Positions 26,290-35,407 of a stretch of 64,000 bases of DNA are shown piece after piece. The first letter of the stretch is position 1, and the number at the start of each line of letters is the position of its first letter. The DNA comes from Rhodopseudomonas sp. Its GTDB lineage: Bacteria; Pseudomonadota; Alphaproteobacteria; Rhizobiales; Xanthobacteraceae. The translations under genes and the position numbers were made by a program. The DNA lies in the NCBI GenBank assembly GCA_016124795.1, contig WGNB01000033.1, forward strand, positions 1-64,000, in the 5' to 3' direction. The notes under the pieces are model-generated. The model was not told where the DNA came from. It saw nothing but the letters and a program-made list of their open reading frames with translations, and searched no databases.

Positions 26290-27264
26290 TCAATTTGACT
26301 GCGAAGGGTGCCAAAGCGCCAGCAGACCGTCAAGATTGAGTCTTTCGACCGCCTGAATGCCGCCCCAGGCCTCGATGCGCTCGGCGAAGGCCGACAGCCC
26401 GACGACATGCGCGCCCCAGGCCGCCACATGCAGGAACGACAATTCGCTGAAACGCGGCTCCAGCGCATAATCGCGCACCGGTGTATTGGCCGGCACTTTC
26501 TTGACCCGGGCCAGCCAGGCCAGCGCGGTCTTCTCATTGCCGAGTTCGTCAACCAGTTTCAGCGGCAGGCCCTGCCGGCCGGTGAAAACGCGGCCGTCGA
26601 CCACCTTGGCCAGTTGCGCGTCGTTGAGCTGACGCCGCGTCTTGACCAGATTTTTGAACCAGTCGTAGGAATCGAGCACGATCGCCTCGATCGCGGCGCG
26701 CGCTTCCGGGCTGGTCGGCTCGAAGCCATTAGGCGCCGCCTTCAGCGGCGTCGATTTGATTTCCTCGACCTTGACGCCGATCGTCTTCAGCACCTCGGCG
26801 AAATTCGGAAACTGGAACAGCACGCCGATCGAGCCGACCAGCGAGGTGTCGTGCGCGATGATGTGATCGGCCGACAGCGCGGCGATGTAAGCGCCGGACG
26901 CGGCCAGACCGTCGACCACCACCACCATCGGCTTCTTGGTCTGCAAGGTGCGCAGCGCGTCATAGAGCTGTTCGGAACCCGCGGTGGTGCCACCGGGGCT
27001 GTCGAGATGCACGATCACCGCGCGCGCATTGGAACGGCCGAGCCGTTCGAGCGCTTCGACGCGCGCCTGGTTGCCGCGGATCAGGCCCTGAATGCGGACC
27101 CGGGCAATCGCCGTCCCGCCGCCGGTCAATCCGGTTTTCGGCGCCAGCGCGAAGCCCGCGCCAACCACCGCCAGCACCAGGACCAGCACGGCGACGACGC
27201 GCCAGAAAGTTAGCTTACGCCGCATCCGGCGGCGATCGACGATGGCATCGGCATCGAGCGACAT
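26290..27264 (-). CDS. sppA: Signal peptide peptidase SppA, short form (S49 protease)
   Basis: About 324 residues with one N-terminal membrane helix (VVAVLVLVLAVVGAGFAL) and a single S49 domain. The catalytic Ser is in DGLAASGAYIAA and the catalytic Lys in the IKSTPLKAAPN segment. It degrades cleaved signal peptides in the inner membrane. I chose the ATG at 27264 with GAGGAT about nine bases upstream, not the GTG at 27279. It lies between rpsA and ihfB. Confidence 0.92.
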   Translation of the reverse strand: MSLDADAIVDRRRMRRKLTFWRVVAVLVLVLAVVGAGFALAPKTGLTGGGTAIARVRIQGLIRGNQARVEALERLGRSNARAVIVHLDSPGGTTAGSEQLYDALRTLQTKKPMVVVVDGLAASGAYIAALSADHIIAHDTSLVGSIGVLFQFPNFAEVLKTIGVKVEEIKSTPLKAAPNGFEPTSPEARAAIEAIVLDSYDWFKNLVKTRRQLNDAQLAKVVDGRVFTGRQGLPLKLVDELGNEKTALAWLARVKKVPANTPVRDYALEPRFSELSFLHVAAWGAHVVGLSAFAERIEAWGGIQAVERLNLDGLLALWHPSQSN

Positions 27265-27292
27265 AGTTTCGATCCTCACGTCAGACCCGGCC

Positions 27293-27391
27293 CGTCATCC
27301 TGAGCTGCGCGGCCGAAGGCCGGGCCTCGAAGGATAGACGTCCGGGCCGCTCATCCTTCAAAGCTCGCGACGCGCGCGCCTCGGGATGACG
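27293..27391. repeat. Family A intergenic palindrome, copy 3 (divergent)
   Basis: Ends CGTCATCCTGAGCTG and CGCCTCGGGATGACG bracket an inner part with GGCCGAAGGCC and CCTCGAAGG. The arms are less perfect than in the other copies. It sits between sppA and the rpsA terminator. Confidence 0.78.
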
Positions 27392-27440
27392 GGGCCATTT
27401 CCGGCGTTCTTGTACCTGACGGATCGGCGACCCGCCAAAC

Positions 27441-27470
27441 AAAAACCCCCGGCGCTTGCGCGCCGGGGGC
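27441..27470 (-). terminator. Rho-independent terminator of rpsA
   Basis: On the minus strand CCCCCGGCG and CGCCGGGGG form a GC-rich stem with a loop centred on CGCAAG, followed by GTTTTTGTTT. It lies 30 bases after the rpsA stop codon, so rpsA transcripts probably end here, apart from sppA. Confidence 0.9.
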
Positions 27471-27500
27471 GATTGTCGCAGCCGATCGTGAAGGAAAGGC

Positions 27501-29225
27501 TTATTCGCCGTCCTTCTCGGCCTCGCCGGCGCGCTGCTTGAGCGCCGCGCCGAGGATGTCGCCGAGCGAAGCGCCCGAGTCGGCCGAACCGTACTGGGCC
27601 ATCGCTTCCTTTTCTTCCGCGACTTCGAGCGCCTTGATCGAGACGCCGACCTTGTGGGTCTTGCGGTCGAACTGGGTGACGCGAGCGTCGACCTTTTCGC
27701 CAACGGCGAAACGCTCGGGCCGCTGGTCGGCGCGCTCGCGCGCCAGGTCGGCGCGACGGATGAAGGCGGTGAGATCGGTATCGGCGATCTTCACTTCGAG
27801 GCCGCCGTCGGTGACCGCGGTGACTTCACAGGTGACCACCGAACCCTTCTTGAGTTCGCCGGCCGCGCCCTGATTCATCGGATCGCCGGCAAGCTGCTTG
27901 ACGCCGAGCGAGATGCGCTCCTTCTCGACATCGACATCGAGCACCTGGGCCTTGACCATGTCGCCCTTGTTGTACTCGTCGATCACCTGCTCGCCCGGAC
28001 GCTTCCAGTCCAGATCCGACAGATGGACCATGCCGTCGACGTCGCCATCGAGGCCGAGGAACAGGCCGAACTCGGTCTTGTTCTTGACTTCGCCTTCGAC
28101 GGTCGAACCCGGCGGGTGGGCTTCGACGAACACTTCCCACGGATTGCGCATGGTCTGCTTGAGACCGAGCGAAATGCGGCGCTTGACCGGATCGACTTCG
28201 AGGATCTGGACTTCGACTTCCTGCGAGGTCGAGACGATCTTGCCGGGGTGGACGTTCTTCTTGGTCCACGACATTTCCGAGACGTGGATCAGGCCTTCGA
28301 TGCCCGGCTCCAGTTCGACGAAAGCGCCGTAGTCGGTGATGTTGGTCACGCGGCCCTTGAAGCGGGCGTTGACCGGGTACTTGGCCTCGATGCCCTGCCA
28401 CGGATCGTCCAGCAGCTGCTTCATGCCGAGCGAGATGCGGTGGGTCTCGTGGTTGATCTTGATGATCTTGACCTTCACCGACTGACCGATGTTGAGCACT
28501 TCGGTCGGGTGATTGACGCGACGCCAGGCGATATCGGTGACGTGCAACAGGCCGTCGATGCCGCCGAGGTCAACGAACGCACCGTAATCGGTGATGTTCT
28601 TGACGACGCCGTCGATCACCTGACCCTCTTCGAGGTTCTGCACGAGTTCCTGACGCTGTTCGGCGCGGGTCTCTTCGAGCACGGTGCGGCGCGACACCAC
28701 GATGTTGCCGCGGCGGCGATCCATCTTGAGGATCTGGAACTGCTGCGGCACGTTCATCAGCGGGGTGACGTCGCGGATCGGACGAATGTCGACCTGCGAG
28801 CGCGGCAGGAAGGCGACGGCGCCGTCGAGATCGACGGTGAAGCCACCCTTGACCTGGTTGAAGATCACGCCGGTGACCTTCTCGTTGTTGGTGAAGCCCT
28901 TCTCGAGCTTGCCCCAGCTTTCTTCGCGGCGCGCCTTGTCGCGCGACAGCACAGCTTCGCCGAGAGCGTTCTCGACGCGCTCCAGATAGACCTCGACTTC
29001 GTCGCCGATCTTCAGTTCGCCGGTGCGACCCGGGCCCTGGAATTCACGAACCGCGACGCGACCTTCGGTCTTGAGACCGACGTCGATGACGGCCATGTCT
29101 TTTTCAATGCCGACGACCTTGCCCTTGATGACGGAACCTTCCTGGAGGTTGCCGTGCTCGAAGGACTCGTCGAGCATCGCGGCGAAATCTTCGCGCGTGG
29201 GTGCTGAAGCAGTAGCTGTGGCCAT
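27501..29225 (-). CDS. rpsA: 30S ribosomal protein S1
   Basis: A 574-residue S1 protein with six S1/OB domains (first near GSVIKGKVVGIEKDMAV, third near ITDYGAFVDLGGIDGLLHV, fourth near ITDYGAFVELEPGIEGLIHV). Domains 1-2 bind the ribosome and 3-6 bind mRNA. It starts with ATG at 29225 and ends with its own terminator. In related genomes cmk lies directly upstream; here the cysHDN genes are between them. Confidence 0.97.
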   Translation of the reverse strand: MATATASAPTREDFAAMLDESFEHGNLQEGSVIKGKVVGIEKDMAVIDVGLKTEGRVAVREFQGPGRTGELKIGDEVEVYLERVENALGEAVLSRDKARREESWGKLEKGFTNNEKVTGVIFNQVKGGFTVDLDGAVAFLPRSQVDIRPIRDVTPLMNVPQQFQILKMDRRRGNIVVSRRTVLEETRAEQRQELVQNLEEGQVIDGVVKNITDYGAFVDLGGIDGLLHVTDIAWRRVNHPTEVLNIGQSVKVKIIKINHETHRISLGMKQLLDDPWQGIEAKYPVNARFKGRVTNITDYGAFVELEPGIEGLIHVSEMSWTKKNVHPGKIVSTSQEVEVQILEVDPVKRRISLGLKQTMRNPWEVFVEAHPPGSTVEGEVKNKTEFGLFLGLDGDVDGMVHLSDLDWKRPGEQVIDEYNKGDMVKAQVLDVDVEKERISLGVKQLAGDPMNQGAAGELKKGSVVTCEVTAVTDGGLEVKIADTDLTAFIRRADLARERADQRPERFAVGEKVDARVTQFDRKTHKVGVSIKALEVAEEKEAMAQYGSADSGASLGDILGAALKQRAGEAEKDGE

Positions 29226-29814
29226 GTAATCTCCTGTTGCCTGCGCCGGCGGTTTGAATGAGTTGCAAGCGTACGGGCCGGATGTCCTGGCAAGACATTC
29301 GGCGACGACCGGGAATCCAGTGTCACTGGAAATCCAGATCGCCGGCGCTAAAGCCGTACAGTCGCAACGATGGATCGGTTCACGGGGCGCTTAAACACCG
29401 AAGCTCGAGCGGGGCTTTGTCCTCCAACGCGAGGAGCGATTGTTCGCAGCCTCGGCCCGCCCGGGATGCTTCGACGACAATCGAAAGCGGCCCGAAGGCT
29501 GTGCATATAGCGAACCTGGCCGCCCGGGGCAAGGAAAGCCTCGCCCCCGACGACGGCCGTCGCCGACCGGCGACGACGCGCCCCTGTGGGCGCGAAACGG
29601 CCGGCCAAGGCCGCGACAGACCGCTTCGGCCATTCCGCTGCGACGCCGCATTTTGAAAGATTTTCTGCGATTCTGCCATTAACGCAGAAGAATATGTTAT
29701 TTTTCAGCGACTTATTGCGCCAAACAAATAAAATATTCTATTCAGGCCAGACCCCATCGCCGGACGAGGGGCCAAGGTCGTCCGGTTCGTCCCGTTTCAA
29801 AGTCAGCCGATCCC
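29226..29814. other. 589-base divergent intergenic region, rpsA and cysH
   Basis: No gene is visible. Near rpsA the leader reads leftwards. The middle (29500-29650) is a stack of GC-rich hairpins such as CGTCGCCG/CGGCGACG and GCGCCC-CTGT-GGGCGC. From 29680 to 29750 the sequence becomes AT-rich, presumably the cysH promoter, with AGAATAT (29689-29695) and ATATTCT (29733-29739) as an inverted pair 37 bases apart. No riboswitch was recognised. Confidence 0.55.
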
Positions 29815-30618
29815 ATGTCAGTTGCTGTCGCACCGGCCGCAAAGCCCGAGGCCGAAACACCCGCCGACCTCGCCGGACACCTGTCGCGGCAGGCCGCCAC
29901 GCTCGATCTGTTCGGACGCCTCAAGGCGGCACGCAAGGCCGTTGCCGGCCGGCTCACCTTCACCACCAGCTTCGGCATCGAGGATCAGGCGATCGGCCAC
30001 GCCATTCTCAGCCAGGACCTCGACATCGATCTGGTCACGCTCGACACCGGCCGGCTGTTTCCGGAGACCCATGACGTCTGGGCGGCGACCGAGGCACGCT
30101 ATGGCCGCCGCATCCGCGCCATCGTGCCGGAGCGCGCCGCGCTCGAAACGCTGATCGTCGCGCAGGGCTCCGACGGCTTCCGCGCTTCGATTGCCGCGCG
30201 GCAGGCCTGCTGCCATGTCCGCAAGGTCGAACCGCTCAAGATCGCGCTCGACGGCGCGGCGGGCTGGATCACCGGGCTGCGCGCCGATCAGTCCGAACAT
30301 CGTGCCGATGTCGCCTTCGCCGCGCACGATCCGGCACGCGATCTCATCAAGATCAACCCGCTCCATGACTGGAGTCGCGCCGACGCCGTGGCCTTCACCG
30401 CCACGCATGGCGTGCCGGTGAACGCGCTGCACGACCGCGGCTTCCTCTCCATCGGTTGCGCACCCTGCACCCGCGCCATCCAGCCCGGCGAGCCGGAACG
30501 CGCCGGCCGCTGGTGGTGGGAGCAGGACGGCAAGACCGAATGCGGCCTGCACGCCAACCCGCTGCATCTCGCCGCCCGCGCGGCCCTGACAGCAAACAGC
30601 AAAGCCCAAGCATCATGA
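29815..30618 (+). CDS. cysH: Adenylyl-sulfate (APS) reductase, thioredoxin-dependent
   Basis: A 267-residue CysH-type enzyme reducing adenylyl sulfate to sulfite. It has four iron-sulfur cysteines in the APS-reductase pattern, CC at 132-133 and CAPC at 215-218, plus the catalytic ECGLH Cys at 243. This pattern separates APS reductase from PAPS reductase, which lacks the cluster. The nucleotide-binding part includes TTSFGIEDQ and [12 protein letters not shown]. It is first of cysH-cysD-cysN and its TGA overlaps the cysD ATG. Confidence 0.94.
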   Translation: MSVAVAPAAKPEAETPADLAGHLSRQAATLDLFGRLKAARKAVAGRLTFTTSFGIEDQAIGHAILSQDLDIDLVTLDTGRLFPETHDVWAATEARYGRRIRAIVPERAALETLIVAQGSDGFRASIAARQACCHVRKVEPLKIALDGAAGWITGLRADQSEHRADVAFAAHDPARDLIKINPLHDWSRADAVAFTATHGVPVNALHDRGFLSIGCAPCTRAIQPGEPERAGRWWWEQDGKTECGLHANPLHLAARAALTANSKAQAS

Positions 30619-31553
30619 ACGCCCTCGCCCGCACACCGCTTGCCCCGGCCACCGCCGCGCACAGCTATCTCGATCAGCTCGAAGCCGAGAGCATTCACAT
30701 CATGCGCGAGACGGTCGCCGAGTGCGACAAGCCGGTGATGCTCTATTCGATCGGCAAGGACTCGTCGGTGCTGCTGCATCTGGCGATGAAGGCGTTCTAT
30801 CCGGGCAAGCCGCCGTTCCCGCTGCTGCATGTCGACACCACCTGGAAATTCCGCGAGATGATCGAATTTCGCGACCGCCGCACCAGGGAACTCAACGTCG
30901 ATCTGATGGTGCACATCAATCAGGAAGGCGTTCAGCGCGGCATCGGCCCGATTACGCACGGCTCGGAGCTGCATACCGACGTGATGAAGACGCAAGGCTT
31001 GCGTCAGGCGCTCGACCTCAACGGCTTCGACGCCGCCATCGGCGGCGCGCGCCGCGACGAGGATAAGTCGCGGGCCAAGGAACGCATCTTCTCGTTCCGC
31101 AACGCGCATCACCGCTGGGACCCGAAACGTCAACGCCCCGAGCCGTGGCGGCTGTTCAACGCCCACAAGCGCAAGGGCGAGAGCATCCGCGTCTTCCCGC
31201 TGTCGAACTGGACCGAGCTTGATGTCTGGCTCTACATCCACCGCGAGAACATTCCGGTGGTGCCGCTTTATTTCGCCAAGCCGCGCCCCGTCGTCGAACG
31301 CAACGGCACGCTGATCATGGTCGACGACGACCGTCTGCCGCTCGAACCCGGCGAAACGCCGCAAATCCGAAACGTCCGGTTCCGCACGCTCGGCTGTTAC
31401 CCGCTGACCGGCGCGGTCGAAAGCGAGGCGGCGACCGTCGAGGACATCATCCGCGAAACGCTCGACAGCCGTTTCTCCGAACGGCAGGGCCGCGTCATCG
31501 ACAAGGACGGTTCGGCCTCGATGGAACGCAAGAAGCAGGAAGGCTACTTCTGA
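30615..31553 (+). CDS. cysD: Sulfate adenylyltransferase subunit 2
   Basis: A 312-residue ATP-pyrophosphatase-fold subunit that makes APS from sulfate and ATP with CysN. The PP-loop is [13 protein letters not shown], and [15 protein letters not shown] and [12 protein letters not shown] are hallmark segments. I chose the ATG at 30615, which overlaps the cysH stop (ATGA); longer in-frame starts inside cysH are not credible. Its own stop overlaps the cysN start by one base. Confidence 0.96.
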   Translation: MNALARTPLAPATAAHSYLDQLEAESIHIMRETVAECDKPVMLYSIGKDSSVLLHLAMKAFYPGKPPFPLLHVDTTWKFREMIEFRDRRTRELNVDLMVHINQEGVQRGIGPITHGSELHTDVMKTQGLRQALDLNGFDAAIGGARRDEDKSRAKERIFSFRNAHHRWDPKRQRPEPWRLFNAHKRKGESIRVFPLSNWTELDVWLYIHRENIPVVPLYFAKPRPVVERNGTLIMVDDDRLPLEPGETPQIRNVRFRTLGCYPLTGAVESEAATVEDIIRETLDSRFSERQGRVIDKDGSASMERKKQEGYF

Positions 31554-33175
31554 TGAACATCCATGTCAGCGATCCGGTCAGCGATTCATTGAACGATATC
31601 GCCGCGCCGTCGGTTATCGACCGCGATGCCGTCATCAGCCATCACGAGGCCAAGAGCCTGCTGCGCTTCATGGCCTGCGGCTCGGTCGATCACGGCAAAT
31701 CGAGCCTGCTCGGCCGACTGCTCTATGACGCCGGGCTGGTGCTCGATGACCAGATCGAAACGCTGCGCAAGGATTCCGGCCAGTTGACCGGCGCGGTCGA
31801 GGACCTCGACTTCTCGCTGCTGTTCGACGGGCTGGCCGCCGAGCGCGAACAGAAGATCACCATCGATCTCGCCTATCGCTTCTTCGCCACCGACAAGCGC
31901 AAGTTCATCGTCGCCGACGCGCCCGGCCACGAGCAATATACCCGCAACATGGCGACCGGCGCCTCGACCGCCGATCTCGCGCTCATTCTGGTCAACGCCC
32001 AATCCGGCCTGACCCAGCAGACCCGGCGTCATGCGCTGATCGCCGCGACGCTCGGCGTGCGCCATCTCGTCGTCGCCGTGAACAAGATGGACCTGGTCGG
32101 TTACGCGCAAGCAACCTTCGCCGCGATCGAGCGCGAGTTTCGCGCCTTCGCCGACCGGCTCGGCGCCGCCGCGATCACCTTCATTCCAGTGTCGGCGCGC
32201 AAGGGCGACAATGTCGTCAAGCGCTCGGCGGCGATGGACTGGTATCGCGGGCCGACGCTGCTCGACAAACTCGAAACCGTCGACGTCACGCCGCGCGCCG
32301 CGCATCAGGCTTTCCGGATGGCGGTGCAATGGGTCAGCCGGCCGACGCCGGATTTCCGCGGCTATTGCGGCATGATCGCCGGCGGCGAAGTGCGGCCCGG
32401 TCAGGAGATCGTGGTGCAGCCGTCCGGTCAGCGCACCACCATCGACCAGATCATCACCGCCAACGGCGCGCTCGACCGCGCCGGTGTCGGACAATCGGTG
32501 ACGCTGACGCTCACCGACGACGTCGATGTTTCGCGCGGCGATCTGCTGGCGGAAGCCGAGGCGCCGGCGCAAGTGTCAGATCGGATCGCGGCGCGCATCT
32601 TCTGGATGGGTCAGGGCACGTTCAGCCCCGGCGGCCGCTATCACATCAAGCTCGGCACCGCGACGGCGGCGGCCTATGTCGCCGGCCCGATGCAACTGAT
32701 CGATCTGGCGGACGACGCCGCGATCAAGCCGGCCGAACGGCTGATGAGCAATGAGTTCGGCCTGTGCCATCTCGAACTCGACCGGCCGCTCGCCGCCGAC
32801 CGCTACGACCAGAACCGCGAGACCGGCAGCTTCATCCTGATCGATGCCGAAACCCACGACACCGTGGCGATGGGCCTGATCGAGAACGCCGGGACGGCCG
32901 AACCCGCCGCGGCACCGGTCAAGACCAGCCTCCTCGGCAAGGCCGTGATGCGTGTCGCGCGGCTGTTCGGCGCCAACGAATCGCACACGCGCTCGATTGC
33001 CAAGGCGATGAGCTGGCGCGCCACCGGCAGTCTCGACACCTTCATGATCGGCTGGTTCATCACCGGCAACCCGACCATTGCCGGCTCCATCGCCGGCACT
33101 GAGATCGCCACCAAGATCGCGCTTTATTATTGCCACGAGCGCGCCTGGGCGCTGGTGCCGTGGGGACGGCGCTAG
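31553..33175 (+). CDS. cysN: Sulfate adenylyltransferase subunit 1 fused to a DUF2061 membrane domain
   Basis: A 540-residue protein. Residues 1-470 are the CysN GTPase that drives APS formation: G1 GSVDHGKSS, G3 DAPGHEQY, G4 NKMD, then the beta-barrel domains. Residues 477-540 are not an APS kinase; they are a DUF2061 domain with SIAKAMSWRATGSLDTF, a hydrophobic stretch and YYCHERAWALVPWG. Such domains are predicted membrane proteins, often encoded beside cys genes. There is no CysC, which fits an APS reductase that needs no PAPS. The fusion could tether the complex to the membrane (inference). Confidence 0.92.
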   Translation: MNIHVSDPVSDSLNDIAAPSVIDRDAVISHHEAKSLLRFMACGSVDHGKSSLLGRLLYDAGLVLDDQIETLRKDSGQLTGAVEDLDFSLLFDGLAAEREQKITIDLAYRFFATDKRKFIVADAPGHEQYTRNMATGASTADLALILVNAQSGLTQQTRRHALIAATLGVRHLVVAVNKMDLVGYAQATFAAIEREFRAFADRLGAAAITFIPVSARKGDNVVKRSAAMDWYRGPTLLDKLETVDVTPRAAHQAFRMAVQWVSRPTPDFRGYCGMIAGGEVRPGQEIVVQPSGQRTTIDQIITANGALDRAGVGQSVTLTLTDDVDVSRGDLLAEAEAPAQVSDRIAARIFWMGQGTFSPGGRYHIKLGTATAAAYVAGPMQLIDLADDAAIKPAERLMSNEFGLCHLELDRPLAADRYDQNRETGSFILIDAETHDTVAMGLIENAGTAEPAAAPVKTSLLGKAVMRVARLFGANESHTRSIAKAMSWRATGSLDTFMIGWFITGNPTIAGSIAGTEIATKIALYYCHERAWALVPWGRR

Positions 33176-33186
33176 ACGAATACTTT

Positions 33187-33277
33187 GTCATGGCCGGGCT
33201 TGTCCCGGCCATCTCGCTTAGGAAGGCTAGGTTGTGCTCGACTCAACGGGATGCCCGGCACAGGGCCGGGCATGACA
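33187..33277. repeat. Family D paired hairpins with GTCAT/ATGAC ends
   Basis: Two hairpins, ATGGCCGGG/CCCGGCCAT (33190-33212) and ATGCCCGGC/GCCGGGCAT (33251-33273), flank a 38-base spacer; the element starts GTCAT and ends ATGAC. It lies between the convergent cysN and cmk genes and may end or insulate both transcripts. Confidence 0.82.
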
Positions 33278-33294
33278 GCGGAGAGCGACGCGCG

Positions 33295-33918
33295 TTAACT
33301 TCTCTTCGCTTCTACAATCTCAATCGCCGCCGCGACCGCCTGCTCGACATTCAAATGCGTCGTGTCGAGCAGCACGGCATCGTCGGCCTGACGCAACGGC
33401 GCGGCCGAACGATTGCTGTCGCGCTCGTCGCGCTGGCGGATATCGGCGAGCACCTCGGCCAGCGGAATATCTTTGCCGGCGTTGCGATATTCATTGGCGC
33501 GACGCTCGGCGCGCACTTCCGGCGTCGCGGTGACGAAGATCTTTGCCTCGGCATCCGGGCAGATCACCGTGCCGATATCCCGGCCGTCGAGCACCGCGCC
33601 GGGCGCGGCGGCGGCAAACGAGCGCTGGAAATCGACCAGTGCGGCGCGCACCGCCGGAATCGCGGAGACCAGCGACGCGGCCTCGCCGACGCCCGGTCCC
33701 TTCAGCACCGCTTCATCATAGCGGGTCGGATCGAGCGTCTGCGCCGCCCCGGTCGCGGCCGCGGCATCGTCGGGCGCTTCGCCGGCGTCGAGCACGGTCT
33801 TGGCAACCGCGCGATACAGCAGACCGGTGTCGAGATGGCGCAGGCCATAATGGGCCGCCAGCCGTTTGGCGATGGTGCCTTTGCCGGAGGCCGCCGGTCC
33901 GTCGATAGCGATAATCAC
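33295..33918 (-). CDS. cmk: Cytidylate kinase
   Basis: A 207-residue CMP/dCMP kinase. The P-loop is [11 protein letters not shown] at the N-terminus, with [10 protein letters not shown] and [14 protein letters not shown] as nucleotide- and substrate-binding marks. I chose a GTG at 33918 because AAAGGG lies six bases upstream; a TTG at 33924 has that site directly against it. In related genomes cmk lies between aroA and rpsA; here both junctions hold inserted plus-strand genes. Confidence 0.94.
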   Translation of the reverse strand: MIIAIDGPAASGKGTIAKRLAAHYGLRHLDTGLLYRAVAKTVLDAGEAPDDAAAATGAAQTLDPTRYDEAVLKGPGVGEAASLVSAIPAVRAALVDFQRSFAAAAPGAVLDGRDIGTVICPDAEAKIFVTATPEVRAERRANEYRNAGKDIPLAEVLADIRQRDERDSNRSAAPLRQADDAVLLDTTHLNVEQAVAAAIEIVEAKRS

Positions 33919-34078
33919 GCGCAACCCTTTGAATTGGCGGGCTTGAGGCTGTGGCTTGATTAACGGCAGTTCGGGTCGCGGACCAGCGCCTTGTCGCCGA
34001 AAACCCGTCGCCTCGATGATAAGAAATTCTTATTGAGGTTGTCGAAGTAACTTTATTGGACTTATAAGTTTTCGCATC

Positions 34079-34101
34079 GCAATAATTATTGTGCAGTGCA
34101 C
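34079..34101. promoter_or_regulatory. Candidate operator upstream of ahpC
   Basis: CAATAATTATTG (34080-34091) is a perfect 12-bp palindrome and is followed directly by GTGCA-G-TGCAC. It lies about 60 bases before ahpC in an AT-rich promoter region. It does not clearly match the OxyR ATAG repeat pattern. Its function is inferred from symmetry and position. Confidence 0.3.
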
Positions 34102-34156
34102 CATATACGCGACTGTGTCAACTTTCACAACTTGAAATGCAGTAAGGACGACGTAA

Positions 34157-34711
34157 ATGCTTGGAATCGGTGACAAACTTCCTTCTTTTTCGGTCATGGG
34201 CGTGAAGCCCGGCTTCAATACCCATGAAGAAAACGGCGTCTCGGCCTTCGAGGAAATCACCGAGGCGAGCTTCCCCAGCAAGTGGAAAGTCATCTTTTTC
34301 TATCCGAAGGATTTCACCTTCGTCTGCCCGACCGAAATCGCCGAATTTGCCCGTCTCGGTCAGGACTTCGCCGACCGCGATGCCGTGGTGATGGGCGGCT
34401 CGACCGACAATGAATTCGTCAAGCTAGCCTGGCGCCGCGACCACAAGGACCTCAACAAGCTGCCGATCTGGAGCTTCGCCGATACCAAGGGTTCGCTGGT
34501 CGACAGCCTCGGCGTGCGCTCGCCCGATGGCGTCGCCTACCGTTATACCTTCATCGTCGACACCGATAACGTCATCCAGCACGTCTACGCCACCAACCTG
34601 AACGTCGGCCGCAATCCGAAGGACACGCTGCGCGTCCTCGACGCCTTGCAGACCGACGAGCTGTGCCCGTGCAACCGCGAAGTCGGCGGCGACACGCTCA
34701 AGGCCGCCTGA
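34157..34711 (+). CDS. ahpC: Peroxiredoxin (AhpC-type alkyl hydroperoxide reductase)
   Basis: A 184-residue 2-Cys peroxiredoxin. The peroxidatic Cys57 lies in FTFVCPTEIAEF with its upstream Thr/Pro network (FFYPKDFTF). Near the C-terminus ELCPCNREVGG holds Cys170 and Cys172, one of which resolves the disulfide. This C-terminal pattern goes with AhpD-dependent AhpC proteins, and ahpD follows 100 bases downstream. The pair detoxifies peroxides. Confidence 0.94.
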   Translation: MLGIGDKLPSFSVMGVKPGFNTHEENGVSAFEEITEASFPSKWKVIFFYPKDFTFVCPTEIAEFARLGQDFADRDAVVMGGSTDNEFVKLAWRRDHKDLNKLPIWSFADTKGSLVDSLGVRSPDGVAYRYTFIVDTDNVIQHVYATNLNVGRNPKDTLRVLDALQTDELCPCNREVGGDTLKAA

Positions 34712-34811
34712 GCCGCGCGCTTTAGCGACGATCTGACGCCCGGCGCGGAGGCGGCCTAGCCGCCACCCGCGCCGGTGCGCCGTCGCCACTCATCACAAGA
34801 GGAGAATTCAT

Positions 34812-35363
34812 TTGCCGATCGAAGGGCTCAAGAGCCGTCTTCCCGCCTTCGCCAAGGACGTGAAGCTCAATCTGTCGTCGATGCTGTCGGACGAAACCCT
34901 GCCGACGCAGCAGCGCTATGGCCTGTTCCTCGCCTGCGCCATCGCCACCCGCAATCCCGACGTCATTCGCGGCTTCGAAACGCTGGCGCGCACTCACCTG
35001 ACGCCGGAAGCGCTCGACGCGGCGCGCGCGGCGGCGGTGATCATGGCGATGAACAACATCTATTATCGCTTCACCCATCTCACCGAAAATAAGGCCTACG
35101 AGACCAAGCCGGCGCGGCTGCGGATGAACGTGATCGGCAATCCCGGCGTCGACAAGGCCGACTTCGAACTGTGGTCGCTGGCGGTGTCGGCGATCAACGG
35201 TTGCGGCAAGTGCATCGTCGCGCATGAGAAGGTGCTGGCGACGGCCGGCGTCAACGACGACACGATCCAGACCGCCGTTCGCTTCGCCGCCATTATCCAG
35301 TCGGTGGCGGTCGCGCTCGAAGCCGCCGACGCGACGGCCTCGCTGTCGCAGGCCGCCGAATAA
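34812..35363 (+). CDS. ahpD: Alkyl hydroperoxide reductase AhpD
   Basis: A 183-residue carboxymuconolactone-decarboxylase-like helical protein. The redox motif CGKC (131-134) with His138 and Glu119 matches the Glu/Cys/Cys/His relay of mycobacterial AhpD. It reduces AhpC. It starts with a TTG at 34812 behind a good AGGAGA, a start that may lower its level relative to AhpC. Together with ahpC it lies in the gap between cmk and aroA. Confidence 0.93.
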   Translation: MPIEGLKSRLPAFAKDVKLNLSSMLSDETLPTQQRYGLFLACAIATRNPDVIRGFETLARTHLTPEALDAARAAAVIMAMNNIYYRFTHLTENKAYETKPARLRMNVIGNPGVDKADFELWSLAVSAINGCGKCIVAHEKVLATAGVNDDTIQTAVRFAAIIQSVAVALEAADATASLSQAAE

Positions 35364-35407
35364 ACCTTTGCCGACGCGGCTTTTCGCGATCCAGTCAGGG
35401 CGCGGGC

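Noticed and set aside
27654-29207. A 517-codon plus-strand open frame opposite rpsA
   Set aside because: It is the shadow of the six S1 domains; its sequence is low-complexity Asp/Leu/Arg with no domain.
32980-33175. CysC (APS kinase) domain in CysN
   Set aside because: There is no P-loop in this region; the sequence fits DUF2061 instead.
34022-34156. OxyR binding site for ahpC
   Set aside because: The palindromes do not show the spaced ATAG repeat pattern of OxyR sites, so I call only a candidate operator.
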